Positions 1-9,241 are shown, counted from the first letter of the stretch. The stretch is 64,000 bases of DNA from Acidobacteriaceae bacterium (GCA_025462885.1 JAOAPN010000002.1:124001-188000); one strand, 5' to 3'. Notes: generated by a model not told the origin, from the sequence alone. Numbers and translations: made by a program.

Positions 1-301
1 TCGGCTGCGGCGTGGTGAGCGTGAGTCTCCGCTCTGCGAAGCCCGGCGCGGCGATGGAAAGCTTGTGTGAGCCTGTCGTGACGCAGACAAAGTGAAAGCG
101 CCCGTCGGAGCTGCTGGTCTCGCTCTGTGTTCCGTCAAGGGTCAGGGTCGCTCCTGGAATCAGCGCAAGCGATGGATCGCGAACGATACCGTTGAGTGCA
201 GCTCCCCGGCAGGCAGCTTGAGGTGAGGTATTTTGCGCCAGGACATAGGCGTGCGTAAGCGAAAGCGCTGCGAAGCTCGCAGCGGCGGCGAGTAGCTTCA
301 T
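1..301 (-). CDS. Secreted protein with carboxypeptidase-regulatory-like domain (N-terminal part, cut by window edge)
   Basis: The frame is open from an ATG at 301 to the window edge, so only the first 100 residues are visible. They begin with a signal peptide (MKLLAAAASFAALSL, cleavage probably near VLAQ at 21-23), followed by a CarboxypepD_reg-like beta-sandwich: GIVRDPSLALIPGATLTL, then SSDGRFHF and GSHKLSIAAPGF. In Acidobacteriota this domain usually fronts TonB-dependent-receptor-like outer membrane proteins. The barrel part lies outside the window, so that identity is an inference. A longer overlapping frame starting at 395 lacks any domain and is not the gene. Confidence 0.7.
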   Translation of the reverse strand, partial: MKLLAAAASFAALSLTHAYVLAQNTSPQAACRGAALNGIVRDPSLALIPGATLTLDGTQSETSSSDGRFHFVCVTTGSHKLSIAAPGFAERRLTLTTPQP

Positions 302-561
302 CGATGACCTCGTCTCTGCGGGAGAGGAGTGATGCCGGGTGATTGCAGATGCCGAAAAAGGAGTATCCCGCAGCGTGTAGAGGACTTCTACGCATACCCG
401 AACCGAGAAGTTCCCCGAGGCAGACTAACTCCGTACAGATTCACTTTTGAGTTGTAGAGGGACCACCATCAACGATGGAGAAGGGAAATAGTTTGTCGGC
501 CGATTATTCCCCTCGGACCGTTCTTACCGGCTCCTGGCTTCTCGCGGCCGATGACTGGCTC
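302..561. other. Intergenic stretch, no gene seen
   Basis: This is the upstream region of the partial secreted-protein gene. It must hold that gene's promoter on the minus strand, but I see no box good enough to call. It runs directly into the 225-bp repeat element that starts at 562. Confidence 0.5.
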
Positions 562-786
562 TAGGCCGTATCGACCTATACCGGCGTTACATCTTCGCCG
601 GGGTGGTTGAACTCGGAGGAGTATTCGGAAGGGCACGGCTTCGGCCGTGCCGAAAGAAGCATTCTTCTCTATCCTTTGTTTTTTTTCGGTTTGCCATAGG
701 CAAACCGAAAAAAGAAACAAATTAAAAAGGCATAGCTTTGGCACACCTGAAGGTGCGCCCTTCCATAGGTATGTCGATACTGCCTA
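562..786 (+). repeat. Intergenic element, copy A (225 bp, terminal inverted repeats)
   Basis: This copy matches those at 44691-44919 and 48303-48529 over its whole length. The left end is TAGGCCGTATCGACCTA and the right end, read on the other strand, is TAGGCAGTATCGACATA, giving a ~17-bp imperfect terminal inverted repeat. Inside are four hairpins: CCGGCG/CGCCGG; GGCACGGC-TTCG-GCCGTGCC; a long central one around TTTGCCATAGGCAAA; and GGCACACCTGAAGGTGCGCC. It encodes no protein. Its right end overlaps the stop codon of the sugar kinase gene at 784-786. Confidence 0.85.
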
Positions 787-1731
787 AACGACGGCAGGAA
801 TCTCAAAGATCGCGGGATAACGAACGCCCGTCGCGATCAGATCCTGAATGTTCTCCACCGATTGGATGTTGCCGCGTGCTCCCACAGCCGTGCAGTTCAG
901 TGCGGCCGCGGCGCAGGCGAAATCGAGCGTCTGGTCGAGAGGCCATTCGTTGAGCAGGCCGTAGATGAAGCCGGCGTGGAAGGTATCTCCGGCTCCGGTC
1001 GTGTCGACGACGGAGACCCGGAAGGCGGCCGTGTAGTGGAAGTGCTCGCCATCGAAGGCCAGCACTCCGTCGTGGCCGAGGGTGGCGGCGGCGAGACGGC
1101 AGCCATAGCGTGTCTGCATCAGGCGCAGTGCGGTCTCGAGGTCTGGCTCGTTCATCAGGCGGATAGGGAAGTCGCGGCTGACGATCAGGTAGTCGATGTT
1201 TTCGAGCAGCGTGTCGACGCCGGAGTAGATCTCGTCCAGGTCGGCAATGACCGGGATGCCGGCTTCACGGGCCCAGCGTGCTGCGAGCGTGGCGGTGGCG
1301 GTGTCGTAGCCGTCGATGTGGAGCGCGCGGGCGTTAACGATCCAGTCCCGCTCCAGATCGGCAGGCTCGAGGTCGAGGCGCTCGTCCTTGCGCCACAGGA
1401 CGGTGCGCTCCCCTTCGCGGTCGACCAGGATCAGCGACTGGCGCGAGGAGCAGTTGGGGACCGCGATGATCTGGGTCTCAACGCCGGCGTGGGTGAAAGC
1501 CTCGTGGTGCAGGGTGGCGGCGAGATCGTCACCGAGCGAGCCGACGTAACGGGTTGAGAGTCCCCATTGCTGGCAGGCAACCACAGCGGAAGCGACTTGT
1601 CCGCCGGGAAGGACATTGGCGGCATGGTACTCGACCTTGGAGCCGGGAGCAGGGTAGTGCGAGAGTGGGATAAGCGTGTCTGTGGCGTTGAGCCCGACGC
1701 CGACCAGGTCGACTTTCGACGGTTTCGTCAT
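784..1731 (-). CDS. PfkB-family carbohydrate kinase
   Basis: This 315-residue cytoplasmic kinase belongs to the ribokinase/PfkB superfamily and transfers phosphate from ATP to a sugar or nucleoside hydroxyl. The N-terminal signature VGLNATDTLIPL with GGQVASA and the C-terminal anion-hole/catalytic motif DTTGAGDTFHAGF (Asp is the base) are both present. The substrate cannot be told from sequence. The start is the ATG at 1731; a TTG one codon earlier is also open, and neither has a clear ribosome site. The stop codon TAG at 784-786 is identical with the terminal TAG of repeat copy A, so the end of this gene may have been set by the element. Confidence 0.85.
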   Translation of the reverse strand: MTKPSKVDLVGVGLNATDTLIPLSHYPAPGSKVEYHAANVLPGGQVASAVVACQQWGLSTRYVGSLGDDLAATLHHEAFTHAGVETQIIAVPNCSSRQSLILVDREGERTVLWRKDERLDLEPADLERDWIVNARALHIDGYDTATATLAARWAREAGIPVIADLDEIYSGVDTLLENIDYLIVSRDFPIRLMNEPDLETALRLMQTRYGCRLAAATLGHDGVLAFDGEHFHYTAAFRVSVVDTTGAGDTFHAGFIYGLLNEWPLDQTLDFACAAAALNCTAVGARGNIQSVENIQDLIATGVRYPAIFEIPAVV

Positions 1732-1786
1732 CAATTTAGTGTAAATGCGGACGGAAGGGTCGGGGGAAGCTCATGCGAGGTCCGCG

Positions 1787-2968
1787 TCAGGGTGTAGCTC
1801 CGGGCTTGGGTGTGGCTTCGGGTTTGCCGGTGGCGTAGTCGGGCACTTTGGTGGTGATCTGGCGTGAGATGAACTCGCGCAGCAGGTTGCTAAAGGAGTG
1901 GGTCCCGATGCGAATGAAGACATTCTGGACGATGGTGCCGGCGGTGCGGTCGTTATCGGGATAGTACAGATTCGTAATCGCGGCGGCGGCGGAGATGCCC
2001 AGCAGGTAGGAGTAGTTGAACTGGTTATGACCGTTGTCTCCGCGAGTGACGAAGGTGGAACCGACGGCGTGGACGGATCGAGAGGTTACGCTGCCGCTGC
2101 CCTGATAGAAGTAACGCGGATCCTGCCGGAAGATGGATGGAAAGACGGCTCCGCCGATGAAGCGGCCGATGACGATGTTGCCAAAGTCAGCTCCGTAGCG
2201 CCTCGCGAAGCCGTCGATGCCGTCCCCGTAGCCGGGATGGGTGTTGCGGGCCTGCTCGATTCCGGCCACGATGCCGGTGGTCATGAAATTGACGGGGTCG
2301 GTGGTGGAACGAAGAGCGAGGTAGAACTTGTGCTTGGCCTTCAGTGGAGCGGGATTCCAAAGGTAGCTGGTGTAGAAGTTGGGAAAGACGCCCAGGGCGC
2401 GCTGCTGGATCTGGGCGTGGATCTGCTCGGTCGCAATCTGGTCCTGGGTGGCGGTGACGGTCACGTCGGAGGTGCCGGAGGCGATGGGCAGAGCGATCCG
2501 GGGCAGTTCATGGCGCTCGCCGGGGTGCAACGTCAGTTCGTAGGAGAGGAAGGTCTCAAGACCGGGGGCGGAGATGCGGACCTTGTAGTTTCCGGGGGGA
2601 ACGTTTTTGAAGACGAAGGCACCGGAGCTGTCGGAGGTTTCGGTCTGCTCTACGGTTCCACTGGGGGTCTCAAGCGAGACGCGGGCGTTGGACACCAGGC
2701 CTTCACGGATGTCGAGGACGGTACCGGAGATGCTGGCAGTGGACTGAGGCTCAGGCGGATCGAACGCGGGTTGGGATTCGCGAAGGCGTTCAAAGCTGGG
2801 TGCATTCGGAAGAGCTGCTGCCGCGGGAATGGTCTCAGCGCTCAGTACAGCCGTTGCGGAAGCGGGGTGGGATTCAGAGTACGCGGCGGCAGAAAGAAGA
2901 AAGACAGTGAGCGGCAGAGTACGAAATGTGAGTCGGCAGAGACTTGCTGTAAAGGCTGAATGCTGCAT
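1787..2968 (-). CDS. Secreted protein with carboxypeptidase-regulatory-like domain
   Basis: This 393-residue exported protein starts with a signal peptide (residues 1-32, core TLPLTVFLLSAAAYS). Residues ~82-150 form a CarboxypepD_reg beta-sandwich (SISGTVLDIREGLVSNARVS, SGAFVFKNVPPGNYKVRI). The C-terminal half (from FYTSYLWNP) is rich in aromatic and glycine residues and resembles conserved acidobacterial envelope proteins. It ends in a Pro/Thr-rich tail. AGGA lies 5 bases before the ATG. Role unknown; cell envelope location is inferred from the signal peptide and fold. Confidence 0.75.
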   Translation of the reverse strand: MQHSAFTASLCRLTFRTLPLTVFLLSAAAYSESHPASATAVLSAETIPAAAALPNAPSFERLRESQPAFDPPEPQSTASISGTVLDIREGLVSNARVSLETPSGTVEQTETSDSSGAFVFKNVPPGNYKVRISAPGLETFLSYELTLHPGERHELPRIALPIASGTSDVTVTATQDQIATEQIHAQIQQRALGVFPNFYTSYLWNPAPLKAKHKFYLALRSTTDPVNFMTTGIVAGIEQARNTHPGYGDGIDGFARRYGADFGNIVIGRFIGGAVFPSIFRQDPRYFYQGSGSVTSRSVHAVGSTFVTRGDNGHNQFNYSYLLGISAAAAITNLYYPDNDRTAGTIVQNVFIRIGTHSFSNLLREFISRQITTKVPDYATGKPEATPKPGATP

Positions 2969-3231
2969 GAGTTTCCTGTTTTCTGCATGTGGAATGCAGG
3001 TTGATGCCGTGCGTGCTGGCTTGCTGCGAATAAGGCGACCCTGGAAAATGATTCAAATAGTTTAAACGGGTACACCCTCAGCATACTCGCTGCCAAGGGT
3101 GTTCCTTTATGACCTTTTTGGGGGATGACTGTCAAAACGTTTCAAGTGCGGCTTCGACCAGCTTTTTGACGGTGGTCAGCCACGAATTGTCGGATTTCTG
3201 GACCTCGGACTCCAGCCACGAGGGCGGATCT

Positions 3232-3714
3232 CTACTTTTTCTGGAGGAGAGCAAGAACCTCTTCCGCGTGACCCGCAGGCGTGACCTGTTCGAAGGTATG
3301 GAGCAGGCGCTGTTTGCCTTCGGCATCGGCGGGGGCGATGAGGTAGGTGGTGCGCTTGACGCCTTTGACGAGCTTGCCGTACATGTTCTTCGGCTTGACG
3401 AGGTCGAAGCGGTTGATCAACTCCATGTCAGGATCGGCCAGAAGATCGTAGGGCAGATCGTACTTGGTCTGAAACTTCTTCTGGTCCTTGACGGTGTCGC
3501 GGGAGATGCCGAAGACGGTGATACCGGCCTTCTTGAACTTCTCGAACGCGTCGCGGAAGCCGCAGGACTCGATGGTGCAGCCAGGAGTGTCCGCACGGGG
3601 ATAAAAGAACAGGACTACGGGGGTGGACTTGTAGTCCGAGAGGGAGACGGGCTTGCCATCCTGGTTGTTCAGGGTAAAGTCTTCGATCGGTTCGTTCACG
3701 TTGGGGGCGGGCAT
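3232..3714 (-). CDS. bcp: Thioredoxin-dependent peroxiredoxin, Bcp/PrxQ type
   Basis: This 160-residue peroxiredoxin reduces hydroperoxides using thiols from thioredoxin. The active site DTPGCTIESC shows the peroxidatic cysteine (C46) and the PrxQ-type resolving cysteine five residues later (C51). The C-terminal region is the usual thioredoxin fold. I chose the ATG at 3714 because GGAG stands 8 bases upstream and the length then matches the family. A GTG at 3759 would add 15 residues. It lies between a secreted protein and fabD, all on the minus strand, but gaps of over 100 bases argue for separate transcripts. Confidence 0.9.
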   Translation of the reverse strand: MPAPNVNEPIEDFTLNNQDGKPVSLSDYKSTPVVLFFYPRADTPGCTIESCGFRDAFEKFKKAGITVFGISRDTVKDQKKFQTKYDLPYDLLADPDMELINRFDLVKPKNMYGKLVKGVKRTTYLIAPADAEGKQRLLHTFEQVTPAGHAEEVLALLQKK

Positions 3715-3827
3715 GACTTTTTCTCCGGATGGCTTGGGAGCGGCCTTTGAGTCTGCCACTCTGCCACCGCTTCAAACTCAATTCTAAGGATTCGGGGGTG
3801 TCTGTGTATTGCTTTTCTGTAAAAGGC

Positions 3828-4871
3828 TCAGGCACCAGCGAGTGCGGCGAGGGTCTTCTCCAACGAGGCTGGGTCTTCCACGTTAAGGGTCGGGATCGCA
3901 GCGTCGCGGCCCAGGATCTGGCGGTTGAGGCCGGAGAGCACCTTGCCGGGGCCGACTTCGATAAAGTGCGTCGGAGACTCCGTCATTAGGAGCTGGATGC
4001 ACTCGACCCAGCGGACGGGACCGGTGACCTGGCGGATCAGGGTGTCGCGGGCATCGGAGTCCCGCGTTGCGAAGCGGGCGTCCACGTTCGAAGCGACGTG
4101 GATGCCGGGATCCTTGAAACGGACGCCTTCAAGCTCGATCATCAGGGCCTTCTGGGCGGGAGCCATCAGGGCGCAATGGAAGGGAGCCGATACCGCGAGC
4201 AGTACGGTGCGCTTCGCTCCTGCTTCCTTGCAGAGATCGATGGCGCGGTGGACAGCGGCGGTCGAGCCGGAGATCACGGTCTGGTCGGGAGAGTTTAGGT
4301 TGGCAGGGGAGACGGTGGACTCGTTGACGATGTCGCGGTGGATCTCCGAATCGATCTCTCCCAGCGAGACGGCGTCGGGCGGGGTGGCTTCAAGGCGCTC
4401 GAACTCGGCGCGCAGCTCGTCGGTGGCGCGAGCGCAGAGTTCGGTGATCTGGTCCGACGGAAGTCCGAGGATGGCAGCCATGGCACCTTGTCCGGCTGGG
4501 ACAGCCTGCTGCATGAAACGACCGCGCGCCCGTACCGTGCGGACGGCGTCGGCGAAGGTCAAGGTTCCGGCAGCGACGTGGGCCGAGTACTCGCCCAGAG
4601 AGTGCCCGGCGGCCAGCGCGGGAATGATCCCATGCTCGGCCAGAACCCGAGCGACGGCAGTAGAGACGGTGAGGATCGCCGGCTGGGTGTGCTCAGTGAG
4701 CTTCAGGTCTTCTTCCGGCCCTTCAAAGATGACCTTGGAGAGGGAAAAGCCGAGGGCTTCGTCAGCTTCTTCAAAGATGGTGCGGGCGGTGGGGAAGGAA
4801 TCGTAGAGTGCGCGTCCCATGGCGACGGACTGGGAACCCTGTCCGGGAAAGAGAAAAGCTGGTTTGATCAT
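3828..4871 (-). CDS. fabD: Malonyl-CoA--ACP transacylase (FabD)
   Basis: FabD moves malonyl from CoA to acyl carrier protein to feed fatty acid elongation. Visible are FPGQGSQ at the N-terminus, the nucleophile in GHSLGEYSAH (S91) and the partner histidine in SAPFHCALM (H232). At 347 residues it is longer than the usual ~310; the extra lies at residues ~148-187, an acidic stretch before PANLNSPDQTVISG. Unlike many bacteria, it is not beside fabH, fabG or acpP; a fabG lies 36 kb away. Confidence 0.93.
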   Translation of the reverse strand: MIKPAFLFPGQGSQSVAMGRALYDSFPTARTIFEEADEALGFSLSKVIFEGPEEDLKLTEHTQPAILTVSTAVARVLAEHGIIPALAAGHSLGEYSAHVAAGTLTFADAVRTVRARGRFMQQAVPAGQGAMAAILGLPSDQITELCARATDELRAEFERLEATPPDAVSLGEIDSEIHRDIVNESTVSPANLNSPDQTVISGSTAAVHRAIDLCKEAGAKRTVLLAVSAPFHCALMAPAQKALMIELEGVRFKDPGIHVASNVDARFATRDSDARDTLIRQVTGPVRWVECIQLLMTESPTHFIEVGPGKVLSGLNRQILGRDAAIPTLNVEDPASLEKTLAALAGA

Positions 4872-5213
4872 CGTTAATTATCGTAAAGGAATCGAGCGCG
4901 GTCTGGATGCTTGTCAGGATGCGAATCACTGGGAAGAAGTGCGGAGTTAGCGGTAAAAATTTCAGCAATCAGACCTTATTTTGGCCGGAGAGTGCATCCA
5001 CTCACCAGCGGAATGATGGCGAGTGGATGCAGATGACTCGGGGGCATGAGAGTTCCATGGCCGGAACGCCGGTAATTTTCCGTTTTCAATTCAATTAATT
5101 GCAATAACCTGCAGGTGAACTAGCGCAACACGTTGCTACGCAAGCATTTTTTCGAAAATGTTTGGAGCTTGAAGTGCTCTTAGGTCCCTATTCGCATTCA
5201 GAGGGTCGCTTCA
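4872..5213. other. Divergent intergenic region between fabD and a glycosyltransferase
   Basis: No gene is seen. The region must hold two outward promoters. It contains an AT-rich patch at 5075-5115 with the small palindrome CAATTAATTG at 5092-5101, a plausible promoter or regulator site for the plus-strand gene. Nothing else stands out. Confidence 0.4.
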
Positions 5214-6680
5214 ATGCATCTTTTTGGTATTGCGGTACTCATTGCCAGTATCGGTCTGCCCTGGTGGCTTCATCGATACGCAAGCAAACGTCCCGAAGCG
5301 AAACTCCCCCCTTATATTTGGCGTGTTCTTCCGGCTGTTCTGATCGTTGCTTTCTTGTGCTGGTGTTCGGGAACTTCAAAAATTGACGATTCCTTCATCT
5401 ACGCGCGCTATGTAGGAAACGCACTTTCAGGCCATGGCATGGTCTTCAATGTCGGGGAACATGTCAATGCGCTGACTTCGCCCCTGTTCGCGTATCTGCT
5501 TCTTCTGGTTTCCTGGATCCTTAAGGGAAACGTTCTGCTTGCAACCGTCCTCCTGTCTGCGTTCTTCATGATGGCTGCGTGCGCCCTCGCGGAGCTGGTC
5601 GTGCCTTTTTCAGGTCTGCTGCTTGCGGGCACCGCGTATTTTTACGAGCTTGTGGGTATGGAAACTTCGCTTTTCATCTTTTTTTTGCTGGCTTGCATTG
5701 CGCTCCTCAAGTTCGAGCGCTACCAATGGCTTCCACTCTGCGGATTGCTTGCAGTGCTGTCGCGATTTGAGGGTGGCCTGCTCGTTGCGCTGATCGCGCT
5801 TGAGATGTACCGGCGAAAGGCATTTCCCAATTGGACCGCCTTTATCCCTCCTATCGCAGTCGCAGGTGCCTATCTATGTCTGAATCACAGCTACTACGGC
5901 ACCTATCTTCCGTCCTCAACCATTGCCAAGCTGGGACAGGGTTTCTCCGGATATTGGGGGAGGTGGCCGACGGCATTCCTGGGTCATCTTGAACTGCTCC
6001 GGGAGCCTTTCGAAGCGACGATCTACCTCGTTCCCCTGGCGCTCGGATTGGCCGTAGCGACAGTCGTTTTGAGCACCAACCGCCTGCTGAATCGTGTTGC
6101 TCTTCCGTTCTGCGTGCTCCTGCTGCTGTTCTACGTCGGGTTCAATATGACGGGACTTTATTTCTGGTACTTCGCGCCGTTCATCTTATTTGTGGTTCTG
6201 TACGCAGCGCATTCAATCCCGCGAACGCGAGCGGGTTACGCCGTCGCAGGCGTTTCGATTGCACTCCTGGCAGCATTGAACGGGAATTTCCTCCGTCACC
6301 CGCGCCGGGAGGCGCGTTATGCGGGCTATGTCGACGCGGGCCGATGGCTGCAGCAGAATACTCCCGCTACTGCGCGCGTTGCTGCCGTTGAAATAGGATT
6401 TCTGGGCTGGTACTCGCAGCGCTACCTGATCGACATCGTGGGCTTGACCACGCCGAAGAATGCCGTGCATGTCGCCCAGCGCGATCTCGCATCCTGGCTG
6501 CATGAAGATCGTCCGGACTACATCCTGCTGCACGACGCGTCCTGGCCGTGGGAGCAATACGCAAAACAAAGCGCAGACTACCTTCGAGAACCGGTGGAAT
6601 TGAGGGGTGGAATCTACCTTGTGCGACGCAAGGACTACAAGGTACAGGCAGCCGACGTTTCGACTCCGCCTGCTCGCTGA
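5214..6680 (+). CDS. Multipass membrane glycosyltransferase-like protein (GT-C type)
   Basis: The 488-residue product has about ten hydrophobic segments from residue 3 to ~385, then a soluble C-terminal part. After the second segment comes IDDSFIYARYVGNAL, an Asp-Asp-containing first extracytoplasmic loop of the kind found in GT-C enzymes that use polyprenyl-phosphate sugars (dolichyl-phosphate mannosyltransferase/ArnT-like). The C-terminal domain (GYVDAGRWLQQNTPATARVA and EIGFLGWYSQRYLIDIVGL) is typical of these proteins. Sugar and acceptor are unknown. It is monocistronic, convergent with the small gene at 6740. Confidence 0.65.
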   Translation: MHLFGIAVLIASIGLPWWLHRYASKRPEAKLPPYIWRVLPAVLIVAFLCWCSGTSKIDDSFIYARYVGNALSGHGMVFNVGEHVNALTSPLFAYLLLLVSWILKGNVLLATVLLSAFFMMAACALAELVVPFSGLLLAGTAYFYELVGMETSLFIFFLLACIALLKFERYQWLPLCGLLAVLSRFEGGLLVALIALEMYRRKAFPNWTAFIPPIAVAGAYLCLNHSYYGTYLPSSTIAKLGQGFSGYWGRWPTAFLGHLELLREPFEATIYLVPLALGLAVATVVLSTNRLLNRVALPFCVLLLLFYVGFNMTGLYFWYFAPFILFVVLYAAHSIPRTRAGYAVAGVSIALLAALNGNFLRHPRREARYAGYVDAGRWLQQNTPATARVAAVEIGFLGWYSQRYLIDIVGLTTPKNAVHVAQRDLASWLHEDRPDYILLHDASWPWEQYAKQSADYLREPVELRGGIYLVRRKDYKVQAADVSTPPAR

Positions 6681-6739
6681 AAAAGCCTTGCAATATCAAG
6701 AGATTCTTGAGGAACCTAAGTATCGTTCGCGTCTCTGAT

Positions 6740-7033
6740 CTAGATACCCAGGCCGAAGTCGACGTCCTGCTCGTCACCCGAGTGTGCGTAGAAGTCGTAG
6801 GGGGTGCGGCGATTGAACTTGTAGCGCTGACGCAGCTCGCGGCCTACGAAGAGGCCAAGCGCAACGGCGCCCAGTCCGGCGGAGATCCAGCCTACGGTCT
6901 TGAGGACGGTAGAGTCCTCATCGGGATCAGCAGCGGCTTCGACGAGGACGGCAGTGTCCCCTGATTTGCGACCGAAGATGCGAGATGTGGTGCAGAACTT
7001 CATGATGGAATCATAGCTCAGGTTGGTGGTCAT
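6740..7033 (-). CDS. Small single-pass membrane protein, function unknown
   Basis: A 97-residue product starting MTTNLSYDSIMKF is preferred because GGGGG lies just upstream of its ATG; the frame is open further upstream to 7111. One transmembrane helix is predicted from the run KTVGWISAGLGAVALGLFVG, followed by a basic stretch (RELRQRYKFNRR) and an acidic tail. The basic residues after the helix suggest that the C-terminus is cytoplasmic. I do not recognise the family. Confidence 0.5.
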   Translation of the reverse strand: MTTNLSYDSIMKFCTTSRIFGRKSGDTAVLVEAAADPDEDSTVLKTVGWISAGLGAVALGLFVGRELRQRYKFNRRTPYDFYAHSGDEQDVDFGLGI

Positions 7034-7180
7034 GGTCACATCCCCCACTCGGGGGAGGGAGTGGATCAGATGGTTCAATTTCATTTTTGACCGGATCATC
7101 GCTCGGAGCATCTGGAAGCCGGAGCGATTCCGCCAGCCTCGCCCCGTCCTGAACTGAAATCGTCAGCCTGAAGGCCCGGC

Positions 7181-9241
7181 CTACCAGACCTTGCAGACCT
7201 TCGCCTTGACCATCGGTTGGCCGACCTTGCATCCGAAGGCCTGTTGGAACTCTGGCAGGTTCGTGACGACACCGTTAATCCGGGCGAAACCAGGTGAATG
7301 CGGGTTGGTGAGCGCGCTGACGCGGAGGTTCTCCGGCCGGTTGTTCTCGCAGGCCCACTGGGCCATTCCGACGAAGAAGCGCTGGTCGGGGTTGAAGCCG
7401 TCGACCGGCATCAACCGCTTGTTCTCGATCTGCTTCTGCCAGGCGATGTAAGCGAGCAGCGTTCCGCCGATATCGGCCACGTCCTCGCCGCTGGTCAGTT
7501 TGGAGTTGATGTGAATGTCATCGACGATGACGTAGTTTGCATACTGGTCACGGACGCAGTTGATTCGATCTTCGAATCCCTTGGCATCGGCGGGAGTCCA
7601 CCAGTCCTTCAGGTTGCCGTCGGCGTCGAACTGGCGGCCCTCGTCGTCGAAGGCGTGGGTCAGTTCGTGGCCGATGGTGGCTCCGGTGTTGCCGTAGTTG
7701 GGGGCGTCATCCAGTTTGGCGTCGTAGAGCGGCGGCTGCAGGACACCGGCGGGGAAGTTGATGTCATTCATCTGCGGATTGAAGTAGGCGTTGACGGTCG
7801 GCGGGGTCATACCCCACTCGTTGCGGTCGACAGGTTTGCCGAGCTTGTTCCACTCGCGGGCGTCCTGGAACGAAGCAGCATGGAGCACGTTGCCGAAGTA
7901 GTCTGCCGGCTGAATGGTGAGCGTCGAGTAGTCCCGCCAGGTATCCGGGTAGCCGATCTTATTGCGGATCGCGTGGAGCTTGCGGAGGGCCTCCTTCTTG
8001 GTATCCGGAGACATCCAGTCCAGCGCCTCGATCTCCATCTGCATGGCGGCTTCGATCTGTCCGGTCATCAACTGCGTCTTGGCCTTCATGTCAGTGGAGA
8101 AGGTCAGCCGCACAAACTCCTGGCCCAGCGCCTCGCCGAGCGAGCGGTCGACCTGGCGGGTGCACTGCTTCCAGCGCGGAGGCATGGCAGGGATGCCGCG
8201 CAGCGTCGTGGAGAAGAAGTCGAACTGCGCCTGCTGGAAGGCATGGGAGATAGACGGCGCAGCGGCGGTAGTGACGTGGAAGCGCAGATAGGCCTGCAGC
8301 GCAGGAAGCGGCTCGGTGGTCAGCTCAGTCTGCACCGCCTTCATGAACTCGGGCTGGGCGACGTTGAGTGAGGCCAGCGTCGCACTGCCCGGGGGGCGCT
8401 GCGTCGAAAGATACACCGGCCACTGAATCGCAGGGGTAAGAGCCTGGAGATCGGCGACGGACATCTTGTGATATGTCTTGTGCGGATCACGACGCTCGAC
8501 GCGCGTCAGAGACGCGTTCGCCAGCGCGGTCTCGATCTTGAGGATCGCCGCCGCGTCCGTCTTAGCCTGGTTCTCCGGCTCTCCAATCATGGTCAGAAGC
8601 TTGACGATATAGGCGGCATACTGTTCGCGGATCGTCACGCTCTTGGCGTCGGTCTTGACGTAGTAATCGCGGTCAGGAAGTCCAAGGCCACCGGCCTCGA
8701 CCACGGCAATGATGGTATTGGAGTCCACAGCGTCCTGATCGGTGCCGGAGTTGAAAAAATACGCTCCGGGAATCTCATGGTGGATCCCGGCGATCGCCGC
8801 GATCAGCGCGGGCCGGGTCTTGAGGGCGGCAACCCGCGCCAGCGCAGGCTTAAGCGGATCTATGCCGCGCCGGTCGATGGCGGCGGTATCCATGCAGGCG
8901 CTGAAGTAGTCGCCAATCTTCTGCTGCGTGGGTGTCCGGTCTTTCGCTTTCGCCGCGGCCTCAAGGATGCCCCACAGGAACTGCTGGTTATCGTTGGTCA
9001 GCTTCGCGTAGACGCTCCAGGCCGCCTGGTCGGAGGGGATGGGATTGTTCTTCTTCCATCCACCGCAGGAGAACTGGTAGAAGTCGGTGCAGGGATCGGT
9101 CGAGCGGTCCAGGCTGGAGAGATCCAGCGAAGGCGAATAAGGCATCGCTTCGAGAGGCTTTTGAACGGGCACCTGGGCGGCCGCAAAGGTCGCTGCGGCA
9201 AAGAGCGTTGCGGCTGCAAAGGCGGTAAGGCTGGCGCGCAC
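7181..9241 (-). CDS. M13 family (neprilysin/PepO-like) metallopeptidase
   Basis: This 686-residue zinc endopeptidase is exported by an N-terminal signal peptide (residues 1-22). Its peptidase domain carries the zinc motif GHELTHAFDDEG (HExxH near residue 520) and, ~60 residues on, the third ligand in SGEDVADIGG. The N-terminal domain (DPCTDFYQFSCGGW) is the peptidase M13_N lid. Most likely it cleaves peptides in the periplasm. The start is a GTG with GAGG 8 bases upstream. Such genes are common and multicopy in Acidobacteriota. Confidence 0.93.
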   Translation of the reverse strand: MRASLTAFAAATLFAAATFAAAQVPVQKPLEAMPYSPSLDLSSLDRSTDPCTDFYQFSCGGWKKNNPIPSDQAAWSVYAKLTNDNQQFLWGILEAAAKAKDRTPTQQKIGDYFSACMDTAAIDRRGIDPLKPALARVAALKTRPALIAAIAGIHHEIPGAYFFNSGTDQDAVDSNTIIAVVEAGGLGLPDRDYYVKTDAKSVTIREQYAAYIVKLLTMIGEPENQAKTDAAAILKIETALANASLTRVERRDPHKTYHKMSVADLQALTPAIQWPVYLSTQRPPGSATLASLNVAQPEFMKAVQTELTTEPLPALQAYLRFHVTTAAAPSISHAFQQAQFDFFSTTLRGIPAMPPRWKQCTRQVDRSLGEALGQEFVRLTFSTDMKAKTQLMTGQIEAAMQMEIEALDWMSPDTKKEALRKLHAIRNKIGYPDTWRDYSTLTIQPADYFGNVLHAASFQDAREWNKLGKPVDRNEWGMTPPTVNAYFNPQMNDINFPAGVLQPPLYDAKLDDAPNYGNTGATIGHELTHAFDDEGRQFDADGNLKDWWTPADAKGFEDRINCVRDQYANYVIVDDIHINSKLTSGEDVADIGGTLLAYIAWQKQIENKRLMPVDGFNPDQRFFVGMAQWACENNRPENLRVSALTNPHSPGFARINGVVTNLPEFQQAFGCKVGQPMVKAKVCKVW

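Noticed and set aside
680..730. Central palindrome of the repeat element as a rho-independent terminator
   Set aside because: The stem is followed by an A-rich run on both strands, with T before the stem, which is the wrong order for a terminator in either direction.
469..744. Open frame of 91 codons on the minus strand
   Set aside because: It lies largely inside repeat copy A; similar frames in copies B (44705-44896) and C (48234-48443) follow from the repeat itself and not from protein conservation.
7298..8371. 357-codon plus-strand frame opposite the M13 peptidase
   Set aside because: It is a shadow frame; the minus strand encodes a complete peptidase with its zinc motif over the same bases.
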